A stretch of 35,516 nucleotides of DNA from Bradyrhizobium sp. SRL28 (GTDB lineage Bacteria > Pseudomonadota > Alphaproteobacteria > Rhizobiales > Xanthobacteraceae), in the NCBI RefSeq assembly GCF_018596315.1, contig NZ_JAHEAG010000049.1:1-35516 (forward strand), in the 5' to 3' direction. Under the pieces are notes generated by a model, which did not search any database, had not been told where the DNA came from, and saw only the letters and a list, made by a program, of their open reading frames with translations. Numbering within the stretch: the stretch's first letter is position 1; the number at the start of each line of letters is the position of its first letter. A program made the translations under genes and the position numbers. Positions 14,447-22,281 of this stretch are shown one piece after another.

Positions 14447-14616
14447 CTTCGGTCGCGGGGCAGAAGCCCGGTGCGGCGAAGCGGGCGGAATATAGCGGGC
14501 GGCCTGCGCGGGTCAACCCGCGCGGAAGTGATTGTGGCGTGTCTCGACACTTGGGCGGCGGCGGGATAGGACGGCTGTTGCCTGTTTGAGCATGAATTGT
14601 GCTCCGGAGAACGTCC

Positions 14617-15153
14617 GTGACATCTGAAGCCGCCCATTCCTCGCCTGCGCGCCATGCCGCCGATCCGGCGGCCGTTGCGGCACTGGCGATTGCGGCCGTC
14701 GCGGCGGCGACACTGGCGGGCGCCTGGTTCTTCGAGCTCGTGCTGGATATCCGGCCCTGTCCGCTCTGCCTCGAACAGCGTTATGCCTATTATCTGGCCG
14801 TGCCGCTCGCCCTCGTGGTGGCGTTTGCCGCCTCGCGCGGGGCGCCGCGGCAGGTCGTGCTGGCCGGGTTTGCGGTGCTTCTGCTCGCAGCGCTCGCCAA
14901 TGCCTGGCTCGGCGGCTATCACGCCGGCGTCGAATGGAAGTTCTGGGAAGGCCCGACCGATTGCTCCGGTCCCGTGGTCGATCTCGGCAGCGCCGGCACG
15001 CTGCTGCAGCGTCTCGACAGCGTCAAAGTGATCCGCTGCGACGAGGTGCAGTGGCGCTTCCTCGGCCTCTCGCTCGCCGGCTACAATGTGCTGATCTCGC
15101 TGGCGATGGCGTTGATGGCCGTGTGGGGCATCGTGGCGGCGAAGCGGGCGTAG
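14617..15153 (+). CDS. dsbB: Disulfide bond formation protein DsbB
   Basis: A 178-aa inner-membrane protein with four hydrophobic spans (about 18-42, 54-74, 79-100, 150-172). The first redox pair is Cys48/Cys51 in RPCPLCLEQR. The second is Cys116 (PTDCSGP) and Cys141 (VIRCDE) in the second periplasmic loop. DsbB reoxidises DsbA and passes electrons to quinone. The GTG start at 14617 is preceded by GGAGA at 7 nt; a GTG at 14599 in the same frame lacks this. It is the first gene to the right of the tRNA and is transcribed away from it. A DsbA-like protein is encoded at 20404. Confidence 0.88.
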   Translation: MTSEAAHSSPARHAADPAAVAALAIAAVAAATLAGAWFFELVLDIRPCPLCLEQRYAYYLAVPLALVVAFAASRGAPRQVVLAGFAVLLLAALANAWLGGYHAGVEWKFWEGPTDCSGPVVDLGSAGTLLQRLDSVKVIRCDEVQWRFLGLSLAGYNVLISLAMALMAVWGIVAAKRA

Positions 15154-15174
15154 CTCGGTCGCTCTCGTAGCTCT

Positions 15175-15269
15175 CGTAGGGTGGGCAAAGGAGCGTTAGC
15201 GACGTGCCCACCATCTATCACCGATCGCGCATCCAAATGGTGGGCACGCTTCGCTTTGCCCACCCTACG
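15175..15269. repeat. Long imperfect palindrome (REP/MITE-like)
   Basis: The left arm starts CGTAGGGTGGGCAAAG (15175) and ends CGTGCCCACCA (about 15213). The right arm starts TGGTGGGCACG (15238) and ends CTTTGCCCACCCTACG (15269). The arms are nearly complementary over some 32 bases, with a short unmatched segment and a loop of about 25. Sequences of the GTAGGGTGGGC...GCCCACCCTAC kind are dispersed intergenic palindromes in many proteobacteria (memory, not searched). It lies right after dsbB and could also act as its terminator. Confidence 0.75.
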
Positions 15270-15299
15270 GACCGCGAACTGATTTGCTCCTCGCGCAAG

Positions 15300-16000
15300 C
15301 ACAATTTCAGGCTGTTGCCTGCGACATATCAACCCGACGGGCAAATCACCCAAAACCTGTCCAGCCCCTTTCGCAAAAATATTCCGCTTTCGTTCTCACG
15401 CAAATCACCGGCATAACTCCGCCCGTCTCACCGCAGATGAGGGACGCTCGCGATCGTCACGAACGTGCGGTGAGATGCGATGGACGTGAATGGCGCGAGA
15501 CGTACGCGCCTGAAGCGTACGGCGAAGTCGTGTGGTTCTGACGCCGCGGTGCTGGCGTCAAGTTGCGCAGATTCATTTTTGCGCAGCGACGGTGGCAAGA
15601 AAGCCGTTCACCGGGGAGAGCTCGAAGTAAGCCGTAAAGCCATTGCGCAGGGAAGGCCGGAGTGTTTCCGCCGAACCTGTATGCTCGTGTGCACTTTTGT
15701 TTGCGCAGATAGCACGCGAGACCGCGGGTGCGGCGCGCACCCGGTCTTCCCTGCGCCCTCTATTTCGAGAGGGCAGGAAGTTTCTGGCAAGCCTCGGGCG
15801 TAACGCGCCGCGAGAACGCCGACACATATTCACCTGTCATCACCCGCCTTGTGCGCACTTGCGCACTGGGGCGGGTGACCCAGTATTCCAGAGACAGCAG
15901 TGATTGAGCCGAGGAGCCGCGGCGTACTGGATCCCCGCCTCCGCGGCGATGACGATCTCGTGTTGCGCCGCTACCTCCGCGTCATTGCGACCCGGTGGCT
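15300..16000. repeat. Block of dispersed intergenic repeats
   Basis: Gene-free GC-rich DNA with several hairpins, for example GGGTGC/GCACCC within 15719-15749 and CACCCGCC/GGCGGGTG arms within 15839-15879. I recognise phrases that recur between genes in Bradyrhizobium genomes, such as CGAGACGTACGCGCCTGAAG, TTCACCGGGGAGAGCTCG and GACCGCGGGTGCGGCGC. This is recognition from memory and copy number was not measured. Open frames through it are by-products of composition. Part of the longer repeat form I recall seems missing around 15480. Confidence 0.6.
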
Positions 16001-16016
16001 CGCGATGACGGCCACC

Positions 16017-17102
16017 TCAATCGTCCACATCCTCCTGCGGTCGGCCGAACAGATGCACAATCCCCGGCGTCGTAATGGACACGAACACGAAACGCGACAG
16101 ATGATGGGCGCCGACGAAAATCGGATCGATGTGCAGCGTGAGCGCCAGCGCCAGCATGGCGTCCATCGCGCCCGGGGCGAAGGCCACGACGACGTCGGCG
16201 AAGCGCACAGAGGTGTTCAGCACGATCACCGTGACGAAAACGGCGGAGATGGCTATGGCAACCGCGAACGAGCCCAGCCCGGCATTGACGTGGCTGAGCA
16301 GCGTCGACTTGCTGATCCGCGCAAAGCGCGTGCCGATCACCGCTCCGATGCCGACCAGCGCCACGCCGCGCATCCAGGGCGGCAGGCCGCCGTCGATCAG
16401 GCCGGTGCCGTGCAGCGCGGAGGATGCAATCATCGCGCCGAACATCCAGCTCGCCGGAAATTTGGCTAGCCGCAGCAGCAGCGCGACGGCGATGGCCGCG
16501 GCGGCCAGCACGGCGAGTTCGAGCGGCGAGGCGATCAGGCTGGCCACCTCTATTGGCGCCGTCGACGCAATCCCGGTCAGCGCCAGCAGCAGCGGCAGTG
16601 CGGCGATCAGGATGATCACGCGCATGGTCTGCACCACGGCGATCGCGGCAACATCGGCGCCCTTCTCGGCGGCCAGCATGGTGATCTGCGACAGCGCGCC
16701 GGGGCTGCCGGCGAGCAGCGCCGAGGTCTGATCCCAGCCGTGGAAGCGCTGCAGATAAAAACTCGAGCCGAAGGTCGAGCAGAAGGTCGCGAGCGCCAGC
16801 AGGCCGATGGTCAAGGGATAGGCACTCATGTGCTGGATCAGCTGCCGCGACACCAGCGAGCCCAGCGTGATGCCGAGCAGCACCAGCACGGTCTGCGTCA
16901 GGATCGGCGGCATGGTAACCGGCCGCCCCGCCAGCGCGGCGATGCCGACGGCGACCATCGCGCCGGAGATCAGCCCGCCCGGCAGGTTAATCCACAGAAA
17001 CAGCAGGCCGCCGGCGGCGCCGATGACGAGCGTCTCGAGCGTGCCGAGAACTTTGGCGCGGTCGGCAATGGCGGAGGATATCGAAGTGGGGATCAGGCTC
17101 AC
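16017..17102 (-). CDS. AbrB family membrane protein
   Basis: A 361-aa integral membrane protein with about ten spans arranged as two similar halves, as in the AbrB family (PF05145; often annotated ammonia monooxygenase or AbrB regulator). Recognisable segments are GAAGGLLFLWINLPGGLISG near the N-terminus, LAGSPGALSQITMLAAEKGA in the first half and the matching AFAPGAMDAMLALALTLHID near the C-terminus. Members are membrane proteins of uncertain function, perhaps transporters; they are unrelated to the DNA-binding AbrB. The GTG start at 17102 has AAGG at 5 nt. Confidence 0.82.
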   Translation of the reverse strand: MSLIPTSISSAIADRAKVLGTLETLVIGAAGGLLFLWINLPGGLISGAMVAVGIAALAGRPVTMPPILTQTVLVLLGITLGSLVSRQLIQHMSAYPLTIGLLALATFCSTFGSSFYLQRFHGWDQTSALLAGSPGALSQITMLAAEKGADVAAIAVVQTMRVIILIAALPLLLALTGIASTAPIEVASLIASPLELAVLAAAAIAVALLLRLAKFPASWMFGAMIASSALHGTGLIDGGLPPWMRGVALVGIGAVIGTRFARISKSTLLSHVNAGLGSFAVAIAISAVFVTVIVLNTSVRFADVVVAFAPGAMDAMLALALTLHIDPIFVGAHHLSRFVFVSITTPGIVHLFGRPQEDVDD

Positions 17103-17350
17103 GCCGCCTTATGGCAAATCCGTCATCGCGGTACAAATGCGTCACGCGATTGCAGCAATGCAACGGTAGCGTCTGCACAAGCCTTGCACAAACCTCCCGC
17201 CGCGCAGGCTGAACGCGGGCTGAATGCGCAGGCGGATCGTGCATCCCCGACGCCACAAAATTTTTACCGGAGGGGTCGCCCGGTCCGTTGTCGCAAGCTG
17301 AGGTTGCGCTAGGATGGCAGGCGCAGATGACTACCCCATGGAGACCAGGG

Positions 17351-17845
17351 ATGACTATTCAAGCAAAAATACTGGCCGCAATCGCGGCATCGGGTTTGGC
17401 TGCGTTTGCGATGACGTCGCAGGCGCAGGCGCTCACGGCGCAGGAATGCAGCGCCAAGTACAAGGCCGCGAAAGCCGCCGGCACGCTCGGCGACCAGAAG
17501 TGGAACGACTTCCGGAAAGCCCAGTGCGGCGCCGACGCCGCCGCTGCTCCGGCGGCAGCGACCGCTGCGGCTCCGGCTGCGGAGCCGAAGGAAGCCGCCA
17601 AGAAAGAATCCAAGAAGGAAGCCAAGGAAGCCGCAGCGCCTGCTGCGCCGTCAGGCCCCGCGGTCTATCCGAGCGCCGTCGATCCCAAATATTCCAAGGA
17701 GACCGCCGGCAAGGCCCGCATGCACACCTGCGTGGATCAGTACAACGCCAACAAAGCCACCAACGGCAATGGCGGTCTGAAGTGGATCCAGAAGGGCGGC
17801 GGCTATTACAGCGAATGCTCCAAGAAGCTGAAGGGCGCGGCCTAA
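17351..17845 (+). CDS. Secreted Ala/Lys-rich protein with paired cysteines
   Basis: A 164-aa protein with a signal peptide (MTIQAKILAAIAASGLAAF followed by AMTSQAQA, cleavage probably after AQA). The mature part has ECSAKYKAAKAAGTLGDQKW then FRKAQCG, a long Ala/Glu/Lys/Pro linker, and a C-terminal segment with HTCVDQYNANKATNG and YYSECSKKLKG. The repeated C-x-x-(K/Q)Y-(K/N)-A-x-KA element recalls PsiF-like repeats. It is probably periplasmic, with two disulfides. GGAGA lies 6 nt before ATG 17351; an ATG at 17327 in the same frame is an alternative. Function unknown. Confidence 0.7.
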   Translation: MTIQAKILAAIAASGLAAFAMTSQAQALTAQECSAKYKAAKAAGTLGDQKWNDFRKAQCGADAAAAPAAATAAAPAAEPKEAAKKESKKEAKEAAAPAAPSGPAVYPSAVDPKYSKETAGKARMHTCVDQYNANKATNGNGGLKWIQKGGGYYSECSKKLKGAA

Positions 17846-17886
17846 GCAGCAATGGAAGTGGGCGCGGCCGGATGCTTCGGTCGCGC

Positions 17887-18492
17887 CTACACCCCGCGGA
17901 GCAATGTCTCGGCCGACTTCGCCACCAGTTGCGCGCGCTTGCGCGGGCCCCGTTCGAGAAACAGCAGGCTCTGGCCGAACACGAAGCAGTAGAACAGGAA
18001 CGCCTGCGCATCGGCTTCCTCTGGAGGCAGGCCGGTCGCGCGATAGAGTTGCCCGACATTCTTCAGCCGCGCCGCGTCGACGCTGGCGACCGCATTGGCG
18101 GCAGGTTCGTCTGCGCGGGCCCATTGCCGGATCGCGAGCTCAACCGCCATGCCCTCGGTATTCATCCGTTCGGAGTAAAGCGCGATCAGCGCCTTCAGCC
18201 GCTCGCGGGCGGTCGCGCCGTCGAGGCTGGTCTGTTTTTCGATCGCGGCGATGCGCCCCGCGCTCCAGTTTTGCAGCATGGCTTCCAGCAGCGCCGCCCG
18301 GTCGCGGAAGCGGCGATAGAAGCCGCCTTTGGTCACGCCGAGGTTTTTTGCCAGCACCTCCACCCGCACCCCCTCTACACCGGTCCGGGCGATTTCCTCA
18401 AAGCCGGCCTCGATCCAGCTCTCGCTCCGCACCTCGCCGGTTCGCGTGTCTGCCTTGACGTCGCTCTTAACGTCGCTCTTGGGATCGCTCAT
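17887..18492 (-). CDS. TetR/AcrR family transcriptional regulator
   Basis: A 201-aa repressor-type protein. After a polar N-terminus containing a duplicated SDVK, residues about 27-75 hold the TetR HTH: AGFEEIARTGVEGVRVEVLA followed by KNLGVTKGGFYRRFRDRAAL. The remaining helices are the ligand-binding and dimer domain, with a YCFVFGQSLLFLERG segment near the end. It is divergent from the thioesterase pair at 18590, with two palindromes sharing the same half-site in between. It probably represses both itself and the thioesterases, responding to an unknown (perhaps acyl-CoA or aromatic) ligand. Confidence 0.9.
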   Translation of the reverse strand: MSDPKSDVKSDVKADTRTGEVRSESWIEAGFEEIARTGVEGVRVEVLAKNLGVTKGGFYRRFRDRAALLEAMLQNWSAGRIAAIEKQTSLDGATARERLKALIALYSERMNTEGMAVELAIRQWARADEPAANAVASVDAARLKNVGQLYRATGLPPEEADAQAFLFYCFVFGQSLLFLERGPRKRAQLVAKSAETLLRGV

Positions 18493-18514
18493 GGTCCGGT
18501 CTCACCGATTCTTG

Positions 18515-18528
18515 ATACGGCGCCGTAT
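18515..18528. promoter_or_regulatory. TetR operator candidate 1
   Basis: ATACGGCGCCGTAT is a perfect 14-bp palindrome about 22 bp upstream of the TetR start. Its half-site GATACGG is shared with the second palindrome at 18548-18565. Confidence 0.7.
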
Positions 18529-18547
18529 TGCTAACCCGAGCGCGGCC

Positions 18548-18565
18548 TGATACGCTACCGTATCA
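18548..18565. promoter_or_regulatory. TetR operator candidate 2
   Basis: TGATACG-CTAC-CGTATCA has 7-bp perfect arms and lies 24 bp upstream of the thioesterase ATG at 18590. Its centre is 35 bp from that of the first palindrome, and the half-site TGATACG is the same. Confidence 0.7.
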
Positions 18566-18589
18566 AAATGACAAAAGCGGGAGCGAACG

Positions 18590-19015
18590 ATGGAGACGGA
18601 CGCGACCTATCGCGGCACGGTCTATCCCTGGCAATGCGACCATGTCGGGCACATGAACATCATGTGGTATGTCGGCAAGTTCGACGAGGCGAACTGGAAT
18701 CTGTTCGCAAGGCTGGGGCTGACGCCGTCTTACTTGCGCGAGTCCGGCCGCGGCATGGCCGCCGTGCAGCAGACCATCACCTACAAGCGCGAGCTGCTGG
18801 CCGGCGACATCGTCGAGGTCAGGAGCCGGCTCCTTGAAATCCGCGACAAGTCGATCCGCTTCATGCACGAGATGCGCAACGCCGAAACCGGCGAGATCGC
18901 CGCGACCTGCGAGTTCGTCGGCGTCCACATGGACCGGCAGGCGCGGAAGTCGGCGCCCTTCGCGCCCGCGATCCGTGACGCCGCTGAAAAGCATCTCGAA
19001 CCAGCGATGGCGTGA
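18590..19015 (+). CDS. Acyl-CoA thioesterase, 4HBT-type hotdog fold
   Basis: A 141-aa hotdog protein. YPWQCDHVGHMNIMWYVGKF carries the D-x-x-G-H-x-N active-site motif of the YbgC/4-hydroxybenzoyl-CoA thioesterase type, in which the Asp is catalytic. A beta-strand segment VQQTITYKRELLAGDIVEVR and a later IRFMHEMRN complete the fold. It hydrolyses an acyl- or aroyl-CoA; the substrate is not evident. GGGAG lies 7 nt before the ATG. It is the first gene of a two-gene operon under the divergent TetR regulator; its stop overlaps the next start. Confidence 0.85.
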   Translation: METDATYRGTVYPWQCDHVGHMNIMWYVGKFDEANWNLFARLGLTPSYLRESGRGMAAVQQTITYKRELLAGDIVEVRSRLLEIRDKSIRFMHEMRNAETGEIAATCEFVGVHMDRQARKSAPFAPAIRDAAEKHLEPAMA

Positions 19016-19497
19016 GCCGCATGTCACGCTTCGAGCCGAAGAACCCGGATTACCGCGCGATCGCGACCGATACGTTCGAGCAGCAGCGCGCGATGAAGAC
19101 GCTGGGCATTTCGATCGCGCGGCTGGAGCCCGGCGAGGTCGACCTCGCGATGGATTATTCGCCAGACCTCACCCAGCAGCACGGCTTCATCCATGCCGGG
19201 ATCATCACCGCAGGCCTCGACAATGCCTGCGGCATCGCCGCCTTCACGCTGATGCCGGCGGCAACGGGGATCCTCACCGTGGAATTCAAGACCAACCTGC
19301 TCGCGCCCGCGCGCGGCGAGCGCTTCGTCTTCCGTGCCACCGTCGTCAAGCCCGGCCGCACGCTGACCGTGTGCGAGGCCCGCGCCTATGCGGCGCATGA
19401 CGGGGTCGAGACCTTGATCGCGACCATGAGCGGCACGCTGATGGCGCTGCCGGCCCGCGAGGGCGCCGCGAAGGACAAGGCGTTCGCACCGGCCTGA
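19012..19497 (+). CDS. PaaI-type thioesterase
   Basis: A 161-aa hotdog protein of the PaaI/acyl-CoA thioesterase 13 type: QQHGFIHAGIITAGLDNACG holds the H-G-x-x-H-x-G motif and the following helix with Asp, then ILTVEFKTNLLAPARGERF and TVVKPGRTLTVCEARAYA. The GTG at 19012 overlaps the TGA of the preceding thioesterase (GTGA), indicating translational coupling; an ATG at 19021 in the same frame is an alternative. Two different hotdog enzymes in one operon suggest clearance of related CoA esters, or sequential use. Confidence 0.85.
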   Translation: MSRMSRFEPKNPDYRAIATDTFEQQRAMKTLGISIARLEPGEVDLAMDYSPDLTQQHGFIHAGIITAGLDNACGIAAFTLMPAATGILTVEFKTNLLAPARGERFVFRATVVKPGRTLTVCEARAYAAHDGVETLIATMSGTLMALPAREGAAKDKAFAPA

Positions 19498-19518
19498 CCC
19501 TGCTGCAGTGCATACTTA

Positions 19519-19534
19519 TGCTATCGGCATAGCA
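19519..19534. promoter_or_regulatory. Palindrome upstream of the TauE/SafE gene
   Basis: TGCTAT-CGGC-ATAGCA, with 6-bp perfect arms, lies about 50 bp upstream of the 19585 start. It could be a regulator-binding site, though no regulator is adjacent. A small hairpin in the 3' region of the thioesterase operon is the alternative. Confidence 0.35.
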
Positions 19535-19584
19535 GGATGTGAAAAATCCTTCTATGGTCCCGCCGTGCTATTGAGTCTTTCATC

Positions 19585-20373
19585 TTGATCATATCAGCCG
19601 CGCAAGGCGTGCTGGGACTGGCGTCGGGGATGCTGGTCGGGTTCTCGCTTGGCCTGGTCGGTGGCGGCGGCTCGATCCTCGCGGTGCCGCTGATGGTCTA
19701 TGTGGTCGGCGTCTCCGAGCCCCATGTCGCGATCGGCACCAGCGCGATCGCGGTGGCTGCGAACGCCGCGATCAACCTGTCCAACCATGCGCGCGGCGGC
19801 ACCGTGATCTGGTCCTGCGCGCTGATCTTCGCCGCCGCCGGCATGGCCGGCGCCTTCGGCGGCTCGATTCTCGGCAAGATGATGGACGGCCAAAAACTGC
19901 TGGCGCTGTTCGCGCTGGTCATGATCGTCATCGCGCTCCTGATGCTGAAGACGCGTTCGCGCATCGGCCTGCCTGACGTCAAGGTCTCGATGTCGAACAT
20001 GCCGGCCACCGTCGGCCTCGGCCTCGCGACCGGGACCATGTCCGGATTCTTCGGCATCGGCGGCGGCTTCCTGATCGTGCCGGCCCTGATGCTGGCGACC
20101 GGCATGCCGATCATGAACGCGGTGAGTTCGTCGCTGGTCGCGGTCACCGCATTCGGCCTGACCACGGCTGCCAGCTATGCCTGGTCCGGGCTGGTGTCGT
20201 GGGCATTGGCCGGGCTGTTCATTGCGGGCGGCATCGCCGGCGGATTGGCCGGCACGCGTTCGGCGCGGCACCTCGCCGAGCGCCGCGGCGCGCTCAATAT
20301 CGTGTTCGCCGTGGTCATTATTGCGGTGGCGCTCTATATGCTGGCGCGTAACATATCCTTATCTCCGGCGTAG
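19585..20373 (+). CDS. TauE/SafE family permease
   Basis: A 262-aa membrane protein with about eight spans in two repeats. The first repeat has GMLVGFSLGLVGGGGSILAV and the second SGFFGIGGGFLIVPALML, the Gly-rich signature of the TauE/SafE (DUF81) family, which exports sulfite or organosulfonate-related anions. VGVSEPHVAIGTSAIAVAAN is also typical. The TTG start at 19585 lacks an obvious Shine-Dalgarno sequence, but the first span needs most of this N-terminus. Substrate not evident. It lies between the thioesterases and a DsbA-like gene without a shared operon signal. Confidence 0.85.
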   Translation: MIISAAQGVLGLASGMLVGFSLGLVGGGGSILAVPLMVYVVGVSEPHVAIGTSAIAVAANAAINLSNHARGGTVIWSCALIFAAAGMAGAFGGSILGKMMDGQKLLALFALVMIVIALLMLKTRSRIGLPDVKVSMSNMPATVGLGLATGTMSGFFGIGGGFLIVPALMLATGMPIMNAVSSSLVAVTAFGLTTAASYAWSGLVSWALAGLFIAGGIAGGLAGTRSARHLAERRGALNIVFAVVIIAVALYMLARNISLSPA

Positions 20374-20403
20374 ACGGGGGATGCAGCCCTTCGCGAGACC
20401 CAC

Positions 20404-21081
20404 ATGAAGCGATCGAACAATCCGGCCGGGACCAACCCGGGATGCACACGACGCAAGGCGCTCGGCCTGTTTGGCAGCGGTGCCGCGCTGCTCGGCGCCG
20501 GCGCGGCGCAGCGATCGGCGTTCGCGCAAGGCAGCGACGACGTGCTGACCGAGGCGCTGGTGTTGCGCGACCCTGATGTGCCCGCCACCGGCAATCCCGA
20601 TGGCGACGTCAACATTGTCGAATGGTTCGACTACAATTGCCCGTATTGCCGCAAGATCGCGCCTGAGATCCAGCAGGTGGTGCAGGACGACGGCAAGGTT
20701 CGCCTGGTGCTGAAGGACTGGCCGATCCTCGGCGAGGTTTCGAAATTCGGCGCGCGGATGGCGCTGGCGGCGAAGTATCAGGACAAGTACATGGCCGCGC
20801 ATGAGGCGATGATCGGCGTCAGCTCGAAATTGACCGAACCGCGCATCCGCGAATTGCTGGCCGGCGCCGGCATCGACATGGATCGCCTCAACCGCGACGC
20901 CACCACCAATGCCAAGGCGATCGACACCATCCTCGCCCGCAACCACGATCAGGCGGTGGCCTTCGGATTCAAGGGAACGCCGTCGTTCATCGTCGGCAAG
21001 TTCCGCGTGCCGGGAATCCTGACCATGGCGCAGTTCGAGATGGTGATTGCGGACGCGCGCAAGGCGAAGAAGGCCAATTAG
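20404..21081 (+). CDS. Tat-exported DsbA family thiol oxidoreductase
   Basis: A 225-aa protein. Residues 15-42 form a twin-arginine signal (TRRKALGLFGSGAALLGAGA, cleavage probably after AFA). The thioredoxin-fold active site is Cys79-Pro-Tyr-Cys82 in EWFDYNCPYCRKI, and the cis-proline loop is KGTPSFIVGKF. LVLKDWPILG is typical of the DsbA/Com1-like family that oxidises or isomerises disulfides in the periplasm. Export by Tat of a DsbA-like protein suggests folding before export. It lies about 5.2 kb from dsbB. A hairpin follows the stop. Confidence 0.87.
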   Translation: MKRSNNPAGTNPGCTRRKALGLFGSGAALLGAGAAQRSAFAQGSDDVLTEALVLRDPDVPATGNPDGDVNIVEWFDYNCPYCRKIAPEIQQVVQDDGKVRLVLKDWPILGEVSKFGARMALAAKYQDKYMAAHEAMIGVSSKLTEPRIRELLAGAGIDMDRLNRDATTNAKAIDTILARNHDQAVAFGFKGTPSFIVGKFRVPGILTMAQFEMVIADARKAKKAN

Positions 21082-21087
21082 TGATCA

Positions 21088-21118
21088 GAAAAAACGCCGT
21101 CGTGAATGACGACGGCGT
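21088..21118 (-). terminator. Rho-independent terminator, minus strand
   Basis: A perfect 10-bp stem (ACGCCGTCGT/ACGACGGCGT) with a 5-nt loop runs into six T residues on the minus strand. It ends the 21145-21351 transcript and may also limit the convergent dsbA-like transcript. Confidence 0.88.
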
Positions 21119-21144
21119 GAATCCTATCGCTCCTATCGCCCGAA

Positions 21145-21351
21145 TTACTTCGACGAAATCTTGACCCATTCCTCATGGGTGCGCGTCTTCAGCGTCTTCC
21201 AGTCGGCTGCCGCCACATCCCAGTTGACGATGGTGCGGTTGGCTTGCGCGACCTGGCCGCTCGCGACGCTCGACGTCTGCATGGAATCGTAGACATAGAC
21301 GCCGCCAACCAGCAGCAGCGCACCCAAAATCATTCCGACAAACGTCTGCAT
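21145..21351 (-). CDS. Small membrane-anchored protein, 68 aa
   Basis: The N-terminus has one hydrophobic span (GMILGALLLVGGVYVYD) followed by a polar tail with VASGQVAQANRTIVNWDVAA and WKTLKTRTHEEWVKISSK. GGAGG lies 7 nt before the ATG and a strong terminator follows, so it is an expressed single gene. The span could be an uncleaved anchor or a signal peptide, placing the tail in the periplasm. No domain recognised. It is transcribed in the same direction as the downstream ClpP-like locus but has its own terminator. Confidence 0.65.
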   Translation of the reverse strand: MQTFVGMILGALLLVGGVYVYDSMQTSSVASGQVAQANRTIVNWDVAAADWKTLKTRTHEEWVKISSK

Positions 21352-21405
21352 GGCAATTCCTCCGTTGCGGCTGATAACGCCGTGCCCGGCGGATGGTTCC
21401 GCGGC

Positions 21406-22257
21406 CTACGAACGCACCTTGGCAGGCGCGGGACGGGGGGCGGTTGCGGAAGGGACGGCCGTCGACGTCGCCAGATTGAGCGATTTCAATTCATCCGGCT
21501 TGAACACGAAGAGCTTGTCATGCGGCGTCTCCATGGCGTGCACCCAGACCTGCAGGTTGACGCCCATGTCGCCGAGATAGCGCTGGCATCGCGCGGAGAT
21601 ATTTTGCGCCACGTTCATCTCGTCGCGCGGCAGGCCGCTTGCCTGGCCGGCCGCCGCCACCTGATGCACGCCGATGATCGCCTTGTCGCCGACCCGGCGC
21701 TCCACGCCGGCGGCGAACACCAGCGGGCACGATGACGCGCAGTATTTCCCAGGTTCGATCTCGGTCGCGAAATTCTTGTCGCGAATGAGTCGTCCCATCG
21801 CCAGTGCGTCGGCCACCGATCCGCCCGGCGAGTTCAGCGCAACCGTCTTGATATAGTCGCCACGCTTGTCGATTTCGGCGGCGAACGCTTCGGAAACCCC
21901 CGGCGTGATGGTGCCGGTCGCCATCAGTTTGCCGCCGCCGACCAATTCGAACGTCATAGGCTTGGCCATCGCGCCATCTGCTAGCGGCCGGGGCGTCAGG
22001 CGTTTGCCGCCATCGGGCGTGAGCGGCGTCAGGATCGACGGCACGATGTCGGGGAGGTCAAGCGAAGGTGTCTCGTGCCTTACTTCGGCTGCTGAATCCG
22101 GAGTGTCTATCCAGCCGTTCATGCCGGCGAGATCGGCTGCGAGCACGACGATGGTGATGGTGACGACGCTGCGAAAGATCCAGCGCAGGATCGCTTCGTC
22201 GGGATTGGCCGCAAGGAAGGCATGAATGCGCTGTTGAATCGTCGCGGACGGCTGCAT
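21406..22257 (-). CDS. Membrane-anchored ClpP-like serine protease
   Basis: A 283-aa protein. One membrane span is at about 28-45 (SVVTITIVVLAADLAG). The rest has a ClpP/crotonase fold: LNSPGGSVADALAMGRLIR at about 141-159, KYCASSCPLVFAAG at 171-184 with Ser175 or Ser176 at the nucleophile position, and GVHQV with His198 as base. This resembles the COG3904-type periplasmic proteins related to ClpP. The linker at 60-95 is Pro/Thr-rich. Start chosen at ATG 22257, with a TTG at 22278 in the same frame. It lies directly downstream of the broken membrane protein gene, with which it may have worked. Confidence 0.75.
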   Translation of the reverse strand: MQPSATIQQRIHAFLAANPDEAILRWIFRSVVTITIVVLAADLAGMNGWIDTPDSAAEVRHETPSLDLPDIVPSILTPLTPDGGKRLTPRPLADGAMAKPMTFELVGGGKLMATGTITPGVSEAFAAEIDKRGDYIKTVALNSPGGSVADALAMGRLIRDKNFATEIEPGKYCASSCPLVFAAGVERRVGDKAIIGVHQVAAAGQASGLPRDEMNVAQNISARCQRYLGDMGVNLQVWVHAMETPHDKLFVFKPDELKSLNLATSTAVPSATAPRPAPAKVRS

Positions 22258-22281
22258 GGCGAGACCTATCTCTTGCAAGAC

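Noticed and set aside
16129..16731. 200-aa open frame opposite the AbrB-family gene
   Set aside because: It is a GC-rich antisense shadow; the minus frame has the membrane spans and conserved motifs.
17314..18534. 406-aa plus-strand open frame
   Set aside because: It runs through the secreted protein gene in another frame and antisense to the TetR gene; its composition is typical of a shadow.
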